A stretch of DNA of 11,774 bases from contig JADJTO010000036.1 in NCBI GenBank assembly GCA_016711105.1, positions 1-11,774 on the forward strand, in the 5' to 3' direction. Position numbers and translations under genes: made by a program. Under the pieces are notes generated by a model that was given only the letters and a program-made list of their open reading frames with translations, had not been told where the DNA came from and made no database searches. The stretch is from Micropruina sp. GTDB lineage: Bacteria; Actinomycetota; Actinomycetes; Propionibacteriales; Propionibacteriaceae. Of this stretch, positions 1-7,291 are shown piece by piece. Position 1 is the first letter of the stretch. Every line of letters starts with the position of its first letter.

Positions 1-365
1 AGCGGGGCCTGATCTACGCCGAAGAGTTTCGGGCGAAGCTGCTAGGCGGGCGCGTTCACCATCGGCAACGTGGTCCGTGAGCCACGGACACCTGGACGCC
101 TCGTCAGGTCACCTACCCGGGCACCCTCGACCACGAGGACATCCACGCCTGGCAGTACCTGGTGCTGGCCGGTTTGCCTTTCCTGCCGCTCTACGCCGCG
201 GCCAGCGGCTGGTCATGGCTACGGACGGGCGATCGGGCCTCGCGCAACATCTTCGAGCGCCATGCCGGCCTCGTCGGTGGGGGTTACCGCGAAAACCCCG
301 CCGATTGGACGGGCTGGCGGTCGATCCGCTCGCTGCTGAGCCGAAACCACCCGGAGGACACCTGA
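1..365 (+). CDS. Hypothetical protein with an HExxH-like motif (5' end outside the window, frameshifted)
   Basis: The clean part runs from about 81 to the TGA at 363-365. It carries DHEDIHAWQY, an HExxH-xxQ arrangement like the zinc motif of short metallopeptidase-like domains. After it come a hydrophobic stretch (LVLAGLPFLPLYAAASGW) and the conserved-looking segments WSWLRTGD, RNIFERHAGL and GGGY. Upstream, GAFTIGNVV can be read in another frame near 50-75, and an in-frame TGA at 78-80 shows that at least one indel separates the two. I recall similar short actinobacterial proteins of unknown function with a histidine-glutamate motif before a membrane-like segment, but cannot name the family. 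Whether it binds metal or cleaves anything is not shown. The gene converges on the DUF3263 gene, with 16 bases between the stops. Confidence 0.5.
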
Positions 366-381
366 CGGCCACGGCACGTAA

Positions 382-669
382 CTAGACGCGGATGGTGACC
401 CCGAGCCGTCGAGCGGTGCGCTCCTTCTGACGCGAGGCGCGCAGCCGCCGCAACCGCTTGACCAGCAGGGGGTCGTAGGCGATCGCGGCCTCAGTGTCGA
501 TCAGGGCATTGAGCAGTTGGTAGTAGCGCGTGGTCGAGATGGCGAAGCGCTCCCGAATCTCTGCTTCCTTGGAGCCGGGTAGTGCCCACCACCCCTTCTC
601 GAAGTCCAGCAAGGCCGTCTGGAACTCGCTGAGCCGGGCGGCTGGTGAGGCGGCGAGTGGTTCGGACAT
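382..669 (-). CDS. DUF3263 domain-containing protein
   Basis: Intact 95-residue protein starting at ATG 669. The core matches the actinobacterial DUF3263 pattern: LLDFEKGWW (about residues 20-28), then SKEAEIRERFAISTTRYYQL (33-52), NALID, and a basic tail with RLRRLRASRQKERTARRL. The middle resembles a helix-turn-helix (IRERF-xIS-xTRYYQLL), so DNA binding is plausible, but no function is established for the family. An alternative ATG in the same frame at 699 lies just after a GGGGGAA stretch and would add ten residues (MVVICAYHWR). I prefer 669 because homologous proteins begin shortly before the conserved block. The gene is divergent from manA, so the 100-130 bp between them should hold both promoters; I could not pick a convincing -35/-10 pair, only a TAGACT at 736-741 facing manA. 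Confidence 0.85.
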   Translation of the reverse strand: MSEPLAASPAARLSEFQTALLDFEKGWWALPGSKEAEIRERFAISTTRYYQLLNALIDTEAAIAYDPLLVKRLRRLRASRQKERTARRLGVTIRV

Positions 670-799
670 ACGCCAATGGTAGGCGCAAATCACAACCATG
701 TCATTCCCCCGCAGCAACCCGATTCGAGCAACAGGTAGACTTTCCGGTGGTGTTCTCCTCGTCCCCGCCGCCCTCGCCGACACCCGCAAAGGATCCCTG

Positions 800-1977
800 A
801 TGCAGCAGTTGCACGGCACAATCCAGCACTATGCATGGGGCACTCATGACGCCATCCCCAGTCTCCTGGGACGCGAGCCTGACGGGCGGCCACACGCTGA
901 GTACTGGCTGGGAGCGCATCCCGCGTCACCGTCAACGACCGATGCCGCCGCCCTGGATGCACTGATCCGCAGCGATCTGTCGCTGCTCGGCGAGCGCGTC
1001 CACGACACCTTCGGTCCCATCCTCCCGTTCCTGATGAAGGTGCTGTCCGCGCGCCACGCACTCTCGATCCAGGCACATCCGTCCCGTGAACAGGCGCAGG
1101 AAGGGTTCGCTCGCGAGAACGCGGCACGCATCCCGGTGGAGTCGCCCGAGCGGGTCTATTCCGACGACTGGCCCAAGCCTGAAGTGCTGATTGCCCTCGA
1201 CGAATTCGAGACCCTGAGCGGCTTTCGCGACCCACTGACGACAGCGGCCCTGTTCTCGGGTTGGGCCTGGCGGACGACCTCGCGTCCGTCATCGGTCCGC
1301 TCACCGAACGCAAGGGAGCCGCCGCACTCGCTGAGGTGTTCCTGGACGCCCTCAGCCTGGCGGGCGCACGTGCGCACCTGATCGACGTCACCGTGGCCGC
1401 GGCGATGCGGCACGCGAGCGACCCGGGCCCCGTGGGCGACTTCGCCCGCACCGCCGTGGAGTTGGATGAGGTGTTCCCCGGGGACCGGGCCATCCTGGCG
1501 GGACTACTGATGAACCGCGTGGTGCTGCAACCGGGCGAGGCGCTGTACGTTCCCGCCGGCCACATGCACGCCCACCTGCGAGGCACCGGCATCGAGGTGA
1601 TGGGAGTTCGGACAACGTGATTCGCGGTGGGCTCACCCGAAGCATGTGGATGTCAGCGAGTTGGTGCGAGTCGTCGATTCGAACCGGCCGAGCCGCAGAT
1701 CATCCGTCCGAACGGTCCGCGCCGGGAACGGTATCCGACCCCCTGCCCCGAGTTCGACGTGTGGCGGGTCTGTGCCAGCGCCGCGGCCGAGGTCGTGGTG
1801 CCAGGCAGGCGCTCCGCACGCATTCTGCTGGTGGTGGACGGCGCCGTTCAGGTCTCGACCGACAGCGGCACCTTGAGTTTGGAGCGCGGGAAAGCTGCCC
1901 TGCTGGGCGCCAGCGAGGACCCCGCAGTGCTGACCGGGCAGGGCATCACGTTCGTCTCCGCCTCCGGACTGCGGTGA
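800..1977 (+). CDS. manA: Mannose-6-phosphate isomerase, class I (reading frame broken)
   Basis: Type I phosphomannose isomerase, a cytoplasmic zinc enzyme interconverting fructose-6-phosphate and mannose-6-phosphate for glycan precursors or mannose use. Start ATG 800 follows AAAGGA (788-793). The N-terminus GTIQHYAWG is typical, with zinc-site segments SIQAHPSRE (about residue 91) and WPKPEVLIAL (about 126). After a slip near 1258 the frame continues with LADDLASVIGPLTE and reaches YVPAGHMHAHLRGTGIEVM. After further slips near 1605, 1645 and 1677 it gives SDNVIRGGLT, KHVDVSELV and EPAEPQIIRP, ending SASGLR at TGA 1975-1977. Total span corresponds to about 390 residues, normal for the actinobacterial enzyme, so nothing large is missing. 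At least four indels are needed. The slips near 1258 and 1677 could each be one T lost from a short T run. The kinase-like gene overlaps its stop. Confidence 0.9.
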
Positions 1978-2568
1978 CCCCGGGCCCTGCCACTCGCCGA
2001 GCACCTCGCCCGCCTGCACGCTCGCCGACCCGGTCAGTCGTCCTGATCGACGGTCCGGCGGGATCGGGGAAGACCACCCTCGCCGGACGGCTTGCCGCCA
2101 CCTGGCCGGGACCCATCCAGGTGGTGAGCCTTGACGACCTCTACCCGGGCTGGACAGGCCTCGCTGCCGCCTCCGCGATGGTGGCAGAGACCGTCCTGCG
2201 GCCGCGGGATCCGGGCTTCGACCGCTGGGACTGGACGGCCGCCAGGAACTCCGGCTGGGTGGCTCTGGACCCCGCACTGCCGCTGATCGTCGAAGGCTGT
2301 GGCGCTCTCACCCCGCACTCCCGAGCGCTGGCGGGGCTGGGCATCTGGTGCGAACTGGACGACTCCGCGCGCAAGGCACGGGCTCTGACCCGCGACGGCG
2401 CGGTATTCGCCCAGCACTGGGACGAGTGGGCGACCCAGAGGCGGAGCACTGGCGTAGCCACCGGCCGCGGAGCTCGCCGACCTGGTGATTCGGGTTGACG
2501 GCGAGGGGGAGCCGACCCCGGTGAACCCTTCGCTTCGACAAGTGCCGGATTCCTGGCCGACAATGTGA
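1974..2568 (+). CDS. Small P-loop NTPase, uridine kinase-like ATP-binding protein (frameshifted near the end)
   Basis: About 198 residues. The first clear start is GTG 1974, which overlaps the manA stop (GTGA), a classic translational-coupling arrangement. After a proline/arginine-rich lead comes LIDGPAGSGKTTLA (Walker A, about residues 24-37). Then comes VVSLDDLYPGWTGL (about 50-63), the aspartate pair typical of uridine kinase-like and other small-molecule kinase folds. Later segments are RWDW, LPLIVEGCGAL and ARALTRDGAVFAQHWDEWAT. After one slip near 2437 the reading gives EAEHWRSHRPR; after a second near 2468 it gives LADLVIRVDG and ends at TGA 2566-2568. The first slip could be one G lost from a GG (CAG-GAG read as CAGAG). 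The fold suggests phosphorylation of a small molecule, but the substrate cannot be read from sequence. Confidence 0.75.
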
Positions 2569-2575
2569 TCCGCAG

Positions 2576-2651
2576 GCCTCCGTAGCTCAGCTGGCAGAGC
2601 TCCCGCCTTGTAAGCGGACGGTCACCGGTTCGAATCCGGTCGGAGGCTCCA
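2576..2651 (+). tRNA. tRNA-Thr (anticodon TGT)
   Basis: Full cloverleaf of 76 bases with an encoded CCA at 2649-2651. The acceptor stem GCCTCCG/CGGAGGC is perfect, the D stem is GCTC/GAGC around AGCTGGCA, and the T arm is ACCGG-TTCGAAT-CCGGT. The anticodon loop CTTGTAA puts TGT at positions 34-36, reading ACA and decoding threonine. The anticodon stem CCCGC/GCGGA has a C-A mismatch at pair 27-43; a G there would restore it. The gene lies seven bases after the P-loop gene stop and faces the DedA gene end. Confidence 0.95.
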
Positions 2652-2657
2652 GGCCGG

Positions 2658-3323
2658 TCAGGCCTGAGGTGCCTGTCGGTTCTTCCACCAGTAGCTCCCC
2701 ACCAGCACCGCCAGGATTGCGATCGAGACGTAGAAGAGGTACCGGCCGTAGGCGTCCATCGCCGCGACGGCCGGCTCCCCGATCCAGTATCCGACGGCCA
2801 GGTAGCACCCCGCCGAAACGAAGGACGCCGCAACCGAGACACTCAGGAACTTGCGCAGACTGGTGCCCGCCTCACCCAGAACGGCGAAGATCACCGCCCG
2901 AGGCAGCGGGAGCGGGAGGAAGGTGACCACGATCGCCAGGGTCTCGAAACGGCGAGCGAACCTCTCGGCCATCACGTTGGTTCGCCGGGCACGCTCCGAG
3001 CGCCCGACCAAGCCCTCGATCAGGTTGCGGCCCCACAACTTGCCCGCCCACCAGTACACCCAGTCGAACTTGATGAGGCCGAGGGTGGCCACCGCCCACA
3101 CCAGTGGCCACCACGGGTCGCCCACCGCCGCCCGGGCGCCTACCATGACCAACCCCGACCATGAACCCAGCGACGCGAGGACGTGGGGGGCGAACCCGAG
3201 CAAGGTGGGCCGTGCCACCATCATCACCAGCGAATAGACCGCCACGACCCCCAGCCAACTGAAGCAGGCGATGTCACTGCGGGTCGGCTTGTGACGCCAC
3301 GGCAGTGACGGATCGTCCACCAC
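2658..3323 (-). CDS. DedA/VTT-family integral membrane protein
   Basis: Uninterrupted 221-residue frame. Hydrophobic segments lie near residues 25-45, 68-92, 128-150, 160-180 and 193-212. The segment VTFLPLPLPRAVIFAVLGEA followed by SLRKFL resembles the DedA/VTT signature of a proline/arginine re-entrant loop before a small-residue helix. RLWGRN-like (KLWGRNLIEGL) and RAERFARRFE-like stretches match actinobacterial homologues I recall. DedA proteins sit in the cytoplasmic membrane; several members are implicated in undecaprenyl-phosphate or phospholipid translocation and envelope homeostasis, but this member is unassigned. In the annotated frame an in-frame stop (TGA at 3332-3330) forces GTG 3323 or the adjacent GTG 3320. 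A GTG at 3383 in another frame encodes MTEIQPQQADDAAGP and could be the true start if one indel lies near 3330-3345. The stop is seven bases from the tRNA 3' end. Confidence 0.75.
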   Translation of the reverse strand: MVDDPSLPWRHKPTRSDIACFSWLGVVAVYSLVMMVARPTLLGFAPHVLASLGSWSGLVMVGARAAVGDPWWPLVWAVATLGLIKFDWVYWWAGKLWGRNLIEGLVGRSERARRTNVMAERFARRFETLAIVVTFLPLPLPRAVIFAVLGEAGTSLRKFLSVSVAASFVSAGCYLAVGYWIGEPAVAAMDAYGRYLFYVSIAILAVLVGSYWWKNRQAPQA

Positions 3324-3355
3324 CCCGTCTCAGCCTCGGGGGCCGGCGGCGTCGT

Positions 3356-3371
3356 CAGCCTGCTGAGGCTG
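3356..3371. repeat. Short hairpin in the DedA/ABC-ATPase divergent region
   Basis: CAGCCT-GCTG-AGGCTG forms a perfect six-pair stem with a four-base loop. A looser pair, CAACGC at 3409-3414 and GCGTTG at 3424-3429, follows, together with two copies of GCCCCCGGG. If the DedA protein really begins at GTG 3383, the hairpin lies inside its coding region and has no regulatory meaning. No T-run follows, so it is not a typical terminator. Confidence 0.35.
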
Positions 3372-3523
3372 GATTTCGGTCACGCCCGGAGCCTACCTGA
3401 GCTCCCATCAACGCCCCCGGGCCGCGTTGCCCCCGGGGCGCTGCTCGCGGAGATCGGGCTTCCTGCTGGTGAGAATCTGGAGGCAATCAGGGCCAAAATA
3501 TGAAAAGATGCTCACGGTCGCGA

Positions 3524-3535
3524 TTGCGATCGCAA
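3524..3535. promoter_or_regulatory. Candidate operator: 12-bp perfect palindrome upstream of the sugar ABC ATPase
   Basis: TTGCGATCGCAA is perfectly palindromic and lies 51 bases before the start codon of the ABC ATPase. Immediately upstream is an unusually AT-rich island for this DNA (CCAAAATATGAAAAGATG, about 3493-3510), which could hold a -10 element. If so, the palindrome would sit just downstream of the promoter, a position suited to a repressor. LacI- and GntR-type regulators control many sugar uptake genes in Actinobacteria, but this sequence does not match a consensus I can name. It could also be chance. Confidence 0.35.
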
Positions 3536-3586
3536 CTTCCACTACGGATCGTCGGGCACGTGCCTGCCCGTGGAAAGGATGGTGGC

Positions 3587-4672
3587 ATGGCCAGTTAGTT
3601 TCCCAGGGACGCCTGCGCGTCTCCCGGAGCCGATCACCCGGCCGTCGACAAGCTCAATCTTGAGATCGGCGACGGTGAGTTCATGGTCCTCGTCGGACCC
3701 TCGGGCTGTGGCAAGTCAACGTCGCTCCGCATGCTGGCCGGCCTCGAAGAGGTCAACTCCGGCAAGATCTTCATCGGCGAGCGTGACGTCACCGACCTCC
3801 CGCCGAAGGACCGGGACATCGCGATGGTGTTCCAGAACTACGCGCTGTACCCACACATGACCGTGGGCGACAACATGGGCTTCGCCCTCAAGATGGCCGG
3901 CATCCCGAAGGCCGAGCGTGACGCCCGCGTCCTCGAGGCAGCCAACCTGCTCGGCCTCGAGAGCTTCCTCAACCGCAAGCCGAAGGCCCTCTCCGGTGGC
4001 CAGCGCCAGCGCGTCGCCATGGGTCGCGCGATCGTCCGCTCGCCGCAGGTCTTCCTGATGGATGAGCCGCTGTCGAACCTGGACGCCAAGCTGCGCGTTT
4101 CCACCCGTACCCAGATCGCCGCCCTGCAGACCAGGTTGGGTGTGACCACCGTCTACGTCACGCACGACCAGGTCGAGGCCATGACGATGGGCGACCGCGT
4201 CGCGGTGATGAAGGACGGCCTGCTGCAGCAGGTCGACACCCCGCTGACCCTGTACGACAAGCCCAACAACCTGTTCGTGGCCGGCTTCATCGGTTCGCCC
4301 GCCATGAACCTGCTCACGGGCACCATCGTCGAGGGTGGCGTCAAGGTCGGCGACTACATCGTCCCGGTCCCCCGCGACGCAACCCGCAGGCTGCTGGCGA
4401 GGAAGACCCTGGTGGTCGGATCCGTCCGGAAAACTTCCAGATCTCCCCCGAGGGCATCAGCCTCGAGGTCGACGTGGTCGAGGAACTCGGCGCTGACGGC
4501 TTTGTCTATGGAACGTTGTCCGGCCTTTCGCCGGAGCAGAAGATGGCCCAGCAGATCGTGGCCCGGGTTTCCGCCCGACGCCACCGCATCGCGGCACCTC
4601 CATGAAGCTGAGCGCCAAGAACCCCGAGACGGTGCACGTCTTCTCTGAGAAGACCCAGGCCCGCCTTCCTGA
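3587..4672 (+). CDS. ugpC: Sugar ABC transporter ATP-binding protein, UgpC/MsiK type (frame broken at both ends)
   Basis: ATPase subunit of CUT1-type carbohydrate importers; in Actinobacteria one such protein (MsiK) often energises several sugar transporters. ATG 3587 follows GGAAAGGA (3572-3579). An in-frame TAG appears after three codons, and the frame recovers to SPGADHPAVDKLNLEIGDGE. From 3683 the core is clean: GPSGCGKST (Walker A), VFQNYALYPHMTV (Q-loop), LSGGQRQRVAMGRAI (signature), VFLMDEPLSNLDAKLR (Walker B and D-loop), VTHDQVEAMTMGDRVAVMKDG (His switch, shown with its neighbours). The C-terminal regulatory domain begins with FIGSPAMNL. After a slip near 4420 it gives IRPENFQISPEGISLEVDVV and ELGADGFVYGTLSGL. 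After another near 4575 it gives SMKLSAKNPETVHVFSEKTQ, ending at TGA 4670-4672 if one more indel is allowed. The span, about 361 residues, is normal. No permease or binding-protein genes are adjacent, consistent with a shared ATPase. Confidence 0.9.
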
Positions 4673-4679
4673 CGCAACG

Positions 4680-4725
4680 ACGCAACAGCGCCGGTCGACC
4701 CGACGGTCGACCGGCGCTGCTGCGT
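4680..4725. terminator. Long hairpin terminator after the ABC ATPase gene
   Basis: The arms 4686-4700 and 4705-4719 are perfect inverted repeats of 15 bases around the loop CGAC. Past one A-C mismatch (4685/4720) the stem continues five more pairs to 4680/4725. It starts eight bases after the presumed stop of the ABC ATPase gene. There is no clear T-run on the plus side, as is common for high-GC actinobacterial terminators. On the minus strand it would also serve the short ORF ending at 4745. Confidence 0.85.
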
Positions 4726-4744
4726 TGGCGGCCTCGTCGCCCGG

Positions 4745-4819
4745 TCAGCGGGCCGAGACCGTAGCCACCATGAGAAGCGGCCGGTTGAGGCCCAGCAAGT
4801 TTCCGATGATGGTGTACAA
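4745..4819 (-). CDS. Possible short peptide ORF or gene remnant on the minus strand
   Basis: Reading the minus strand from TTG 4819 gives a peptide of 24 residues ending at TGA 4747-4745, with IIGNLLGLNRPLLMVATVSA as its main part. About 20 of 23 codons end in G or C, the pattern of real genes here, and the frame stops just before the strong hairpin at 4680-4725. No ATG start or clear ribosome-binding site is visible, and the DUF4032 gene starts on the other strand almost at once. It may be the 3' end of a gene cut by a deletion, a short membrane-like peptide, or chance. Confidence 0.2.
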   Translation of the reverse strand: MYTIIGNLLGLNRPLLMVATVSAR

Positions 4820-4827
4820 AGGTGGGC

Positions 4828-6103
4828 GTGCCCAGGTTTCTGTCGTCGCGGCCGGACTCGCGGCTGATCCCCGCTTCCTGGGACGTGCCGTTGGCCGAGT
4901 GGCCGGCTGAGCACCTGGTGGCCCTGCCCCGTGGCATCTCACGCCACGTCGTCCGCTTCATTCAGGTGGGCGGCTCGGTGTATGCCGCGAAGGAGGTCAT
5001 CGAACACCTCGCGATCCACGAGTACACGATGCTGAAGGACCTGCACCGAACCGATACCCCCGCCGTCGAGCCGCTGGCTGTCGTCACGGGCAGAACCGAT
5101 GATCACGGCGAACCCCTCGACCCGGTGCTGATCACCCGCCACCTCGAGTTCTCACTGCCCTACCGCTCCCTGTTCGACCACGGCGTTCGTTTCCGAAAAC
5201 CGTCTCGCGGTTGCCTGACGCGCTGGTCGTCCTGTTGTCGGCTGCACCTGATCGGCTTCCTGTGGGTGACGTCTCACTTCCAACGTCCTGTTCCGCCGGG
5301 ACGCGGGACAGTTCGCCGCCTACCTGGTGGATGCCGAGACCGCCGAGATGCACGAATCCCTCAACAACGGTCATGAGAGCACGAACTCACGATCGCCACC
5401 ACGAACCTGTACGGCGATCCTAGCGACCTGAAGCCGGGAGGATGCTGGACCCTCCCGGATCCGCTGAATCGTCGAGTCGATCCTGAGCCGCTACCGCGAC
5501 CTGTGGGCGGAACTGACCGACGCTGAGGAGTTCTCCGGCCAGGAGACGTACCGCATCGAGAACCGGGTCCGGCGGCTCAACGCCCTCGGCTTCGACGTGG
5601 CCGAACTGGACATCCACACCTCTGCTGACGGCTCGAACATCCGGATCCAGCCGAAGGTCGTGGACGCCGGCCACCATTCCCGGCGGCTGCTGCGACTGAC
5701 CGGCCTGGACACCGAGGAGAACCAGGCCCGGCGCCTGCTCAACGACTTGGACACGTTCCGCGCGCGGACCAACCAGGGCCATGTGGACGAAGCTGTCGTG
5801 GCACACCAGTGGCTGACCGAGTGCTTCCAGCCAGTGGTCACCGCCGTCCCGCACGACCTGCGCGGCAAGCGCGAAGCCGCCCAGATCTTCCATGAAGTGC
5901 TCGACTACCGCTGGTACGCCTCGCAACGCGAACACCGGGAGGTGCCGCTGCTGGAGGCCACCTGGGGGTACATCCAGGAGGTGCTGCAGGCGCTGCCGGA
6001 CGAGGCGATGGAACCCACGACGCAAGCGCTGATGAGCAACGAGCATCGCCAGCTGGCGAACCCGTTCGACCCGTCGCAGGGATTCGCCGACGATTCCGCC
6101 TGA
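4828..6103 (+). CDS. DUF4032 domain-containing, kinase-fold protein (frameshifted)
   Basis: Reconstructed length is about 425 residues, normal for this actinobacterial family. GTG 4828 (MPRFLSSRP) follows AAAGG at 4818-4822; GTG 4822 is an in-frame alternative. The N-terminal half resembles lipopolysaccharide-kinase-like folds: VGGSVYAAKEVIEHLAIHEY has a candidate ATP-binding lysine. After slips near 5190 and 5270, HLIGFLWGDVSLSNVLFRRD supplies an aspartate/asparagine catalytic-like loop, and AYLVDAETAEMH follows. Further slips near 5378, 5430 and 5470 precede SILSRYRDLWAELTDAEEF. The last 630 bases are clean: RIENRVRRLNALGFDVAELD, RRLLRLTGLDTEENQARRLL and the tail NPFDPSQGFADDSA. No biochemical role is known to me, and kinase activity is unproven. 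It is codirectional with the sugar ATPase but separated by the hairpin, so it is probably its own transcription unit. Confidence 0.85.
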
Positions 6104-6297
6104 TGCCGGTCGATCCCCGAGAGACCGACGACGAGGAGGTTCCGATCCAGGCTTCCTCGATATCGGCGCGCCACGCGCGCGGGCATTGACCAGGGCAGCT
6201 TCTACGCGGCCCACGGGGTCGACGAGGCTTCGCGCCGGTTCCGCGCCTGCGCCTGGGCCAGATCGTCGACGAGGATCGCCACCGCCCAAGCTACTAG
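6103..6297 (+). CDS. Small hypothetical ORF between the DUF4032 gene and cysS (one or more frameshifts)
   Basis: An ATG at 6103 overlaps the DUF4032 stop and gives MPVDPRETDDEEVPIQ. In the neighbouring frame, with strong G/C third positions, the reading continues LPRYRRATRAGIDQGSFYAA and HGVDEASRRFR. After another slip it reads RLGQIVDEDRHRPSY and stops at TAG 6295-6297, ten bases before cysS. A good GAGGAGG lies near 6133, so a real start could instead be a damaged codon near 6144. The product would be about 50-65 residues. I do not recognise it. It may be a small gene or the residue of a longer one shortened by a deletion like the one in cysS. Confidence 0.3.
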
Positions 6298-6307
6298 ACT
6301 GCCCCGG

Positions 6308-7284
6308 GTGAGCTTCCACCGCCAGACAGCGCAGCGCGGCAGGTCCGCGCGTTCGTCCCCCTGGTTGCGGGTGCGGTGTCGATCTACCACTGTGGGCTCA
6401 CCGTCCAGTCGGCACCCCATGTGGGGCACATTCGCAAGGAGGTTGTGTTCGACGTCCTGCGACGCTGGCTGGCCCACAGCGGGTACGAGGTGCTCGTGGT
6501 GGCCAACGTCACCGACATCGACGACAAGATCCTGGCAAAGTCGGCTGAGGCCGGAGTGCCGTGGTTCGCGCACGCGTACCGCTTCGAGCGGGAGCTGCAC
6601 GATGCCTATAGCGCTCTGGGCTGCCTGCCGCCAACCTACGAACCTCGCGCGACCGGCCATAATGAGATGGCTGAACTTGTGGAGGCGCTGTTGCAGGCGG
6701 GCCATGCCTACGTCGCCCCGGACGGCTCCGGCGACGTCTACTTCGATGTCCGCTCCTGGCCGACCTACGGGGTGTTGTCCGGCCAGAAGGTGGACGAGAT
6801 GGAGGCTGCGGCCGATGCTGACCCTCGGGGCAAGCGTGATTCCGTGACACTTCGCATCGGAAAGGCCACAAGCCCACCGAGCCGATCACGGCGTCGTGGC
6901 CCTCGCCGTGGGGACGCGGACGGCCTGGCTGGCACCTGGAGTGCTCGGCCATGGCGGGGAAGTATCTCGGCGACGAGTTCGACATCCACGGCGGTGGGAT
7001 CGATCTGCGCTTCCCCCATCACGAGAACGAACTCGCCCAGTCGCGGGCAGCGGGGCGTCCATTCGCCCGGTACTGGATGCACAACGCCTGGGTGACCGCG
7101 GCCGGGGAGAAGATGACCAAACCAGTGGTGGACGGGTTGGTGGCGGCGTTGCTGGCGCAGCGCACAGATGCCCGGGCACGCAAGGACTACGCCGCCGCCG
7201 ACGCCATCCGCGACCGGCTCACCGAAGTCGGCCTGAAGGTCGACGGACACCCCAACGGCCTCGTGCTGGTCGTTGGTGAAGTGA
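6308..7284 (+). pseudogene. cysS: Cysteinyl-tRNA synthetase with internal deletion and frameshifts
   Basis: Class I aminoacyl-tRNA synthetase charging tRNA-Cys in the cytoplasm. GTG 6308 starts VSFH; after a slip near 6320 follows DSAARQVRAFVPLVAG. YHCGLTVQSAPHVGHIRKEV contains the zinc-ligand Cys (6391) and the HIGH-type motif (6418-6429). ANVTDIDDKIL and YLGDEFDIHGGGIDLRFPHH are family hallmarks; between them a slip near 6850 precedes the HLECSAM zinc ligand. At AGEKM (ATG 7113) the expected KMSKSLGN is replaced by TKPVVDGLVAALL, which belongs to the C-terminal region. RARKDYAAADAIRDRLTEVG then leads to the end, where one more slip gives RWSLVK and TGA 7282-7284. The span is about 325 codons against roughly 465 in the family, so about 140 residues are missing. 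Without the KMSKS loop the product should not activate cysteine. This could be an assembly collapse. Not mshC: the motifs are CysS-type. Confidence 0.9.
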
Positions 7285-7291
7285 GGACATG

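Noticed and set aside
690..1592. 300-residue minus-strand ORF
   Set aside because: Arginine/serine-rich shadow opposite manA with no recognisable domain.
1617..2498. Single 293-residue ORF that would fuse the manA tail to the P-loop gene
   Set aside because: Its first part is out-of-frame manA sequence; the P-loop gene has its own GTG start overlapping the manA stop.
2651..2665. AGGCC-GGTCA-GGCCT hairpin just after the tRNA
   Set aside because: Only five pairs, no T-run, and it overlaps the end of the DedA coding region; too weak to call a terminator.
2587..2808. Minus-strand ORF ending GLEPPTGFEPVTVRLQ
   Set aside because: Its C-terminal part is the translated antisense of the tRNA, a well-known false ORF signature (GFEPVT); the rest is antisense or out of frame with the DedA gene.
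5420..6319. 299-residue minus-strand ORF
   Set aside because: Antisense shadow of the DUF4032 gene, whose plus-strand frame carries recognisable family motifs.
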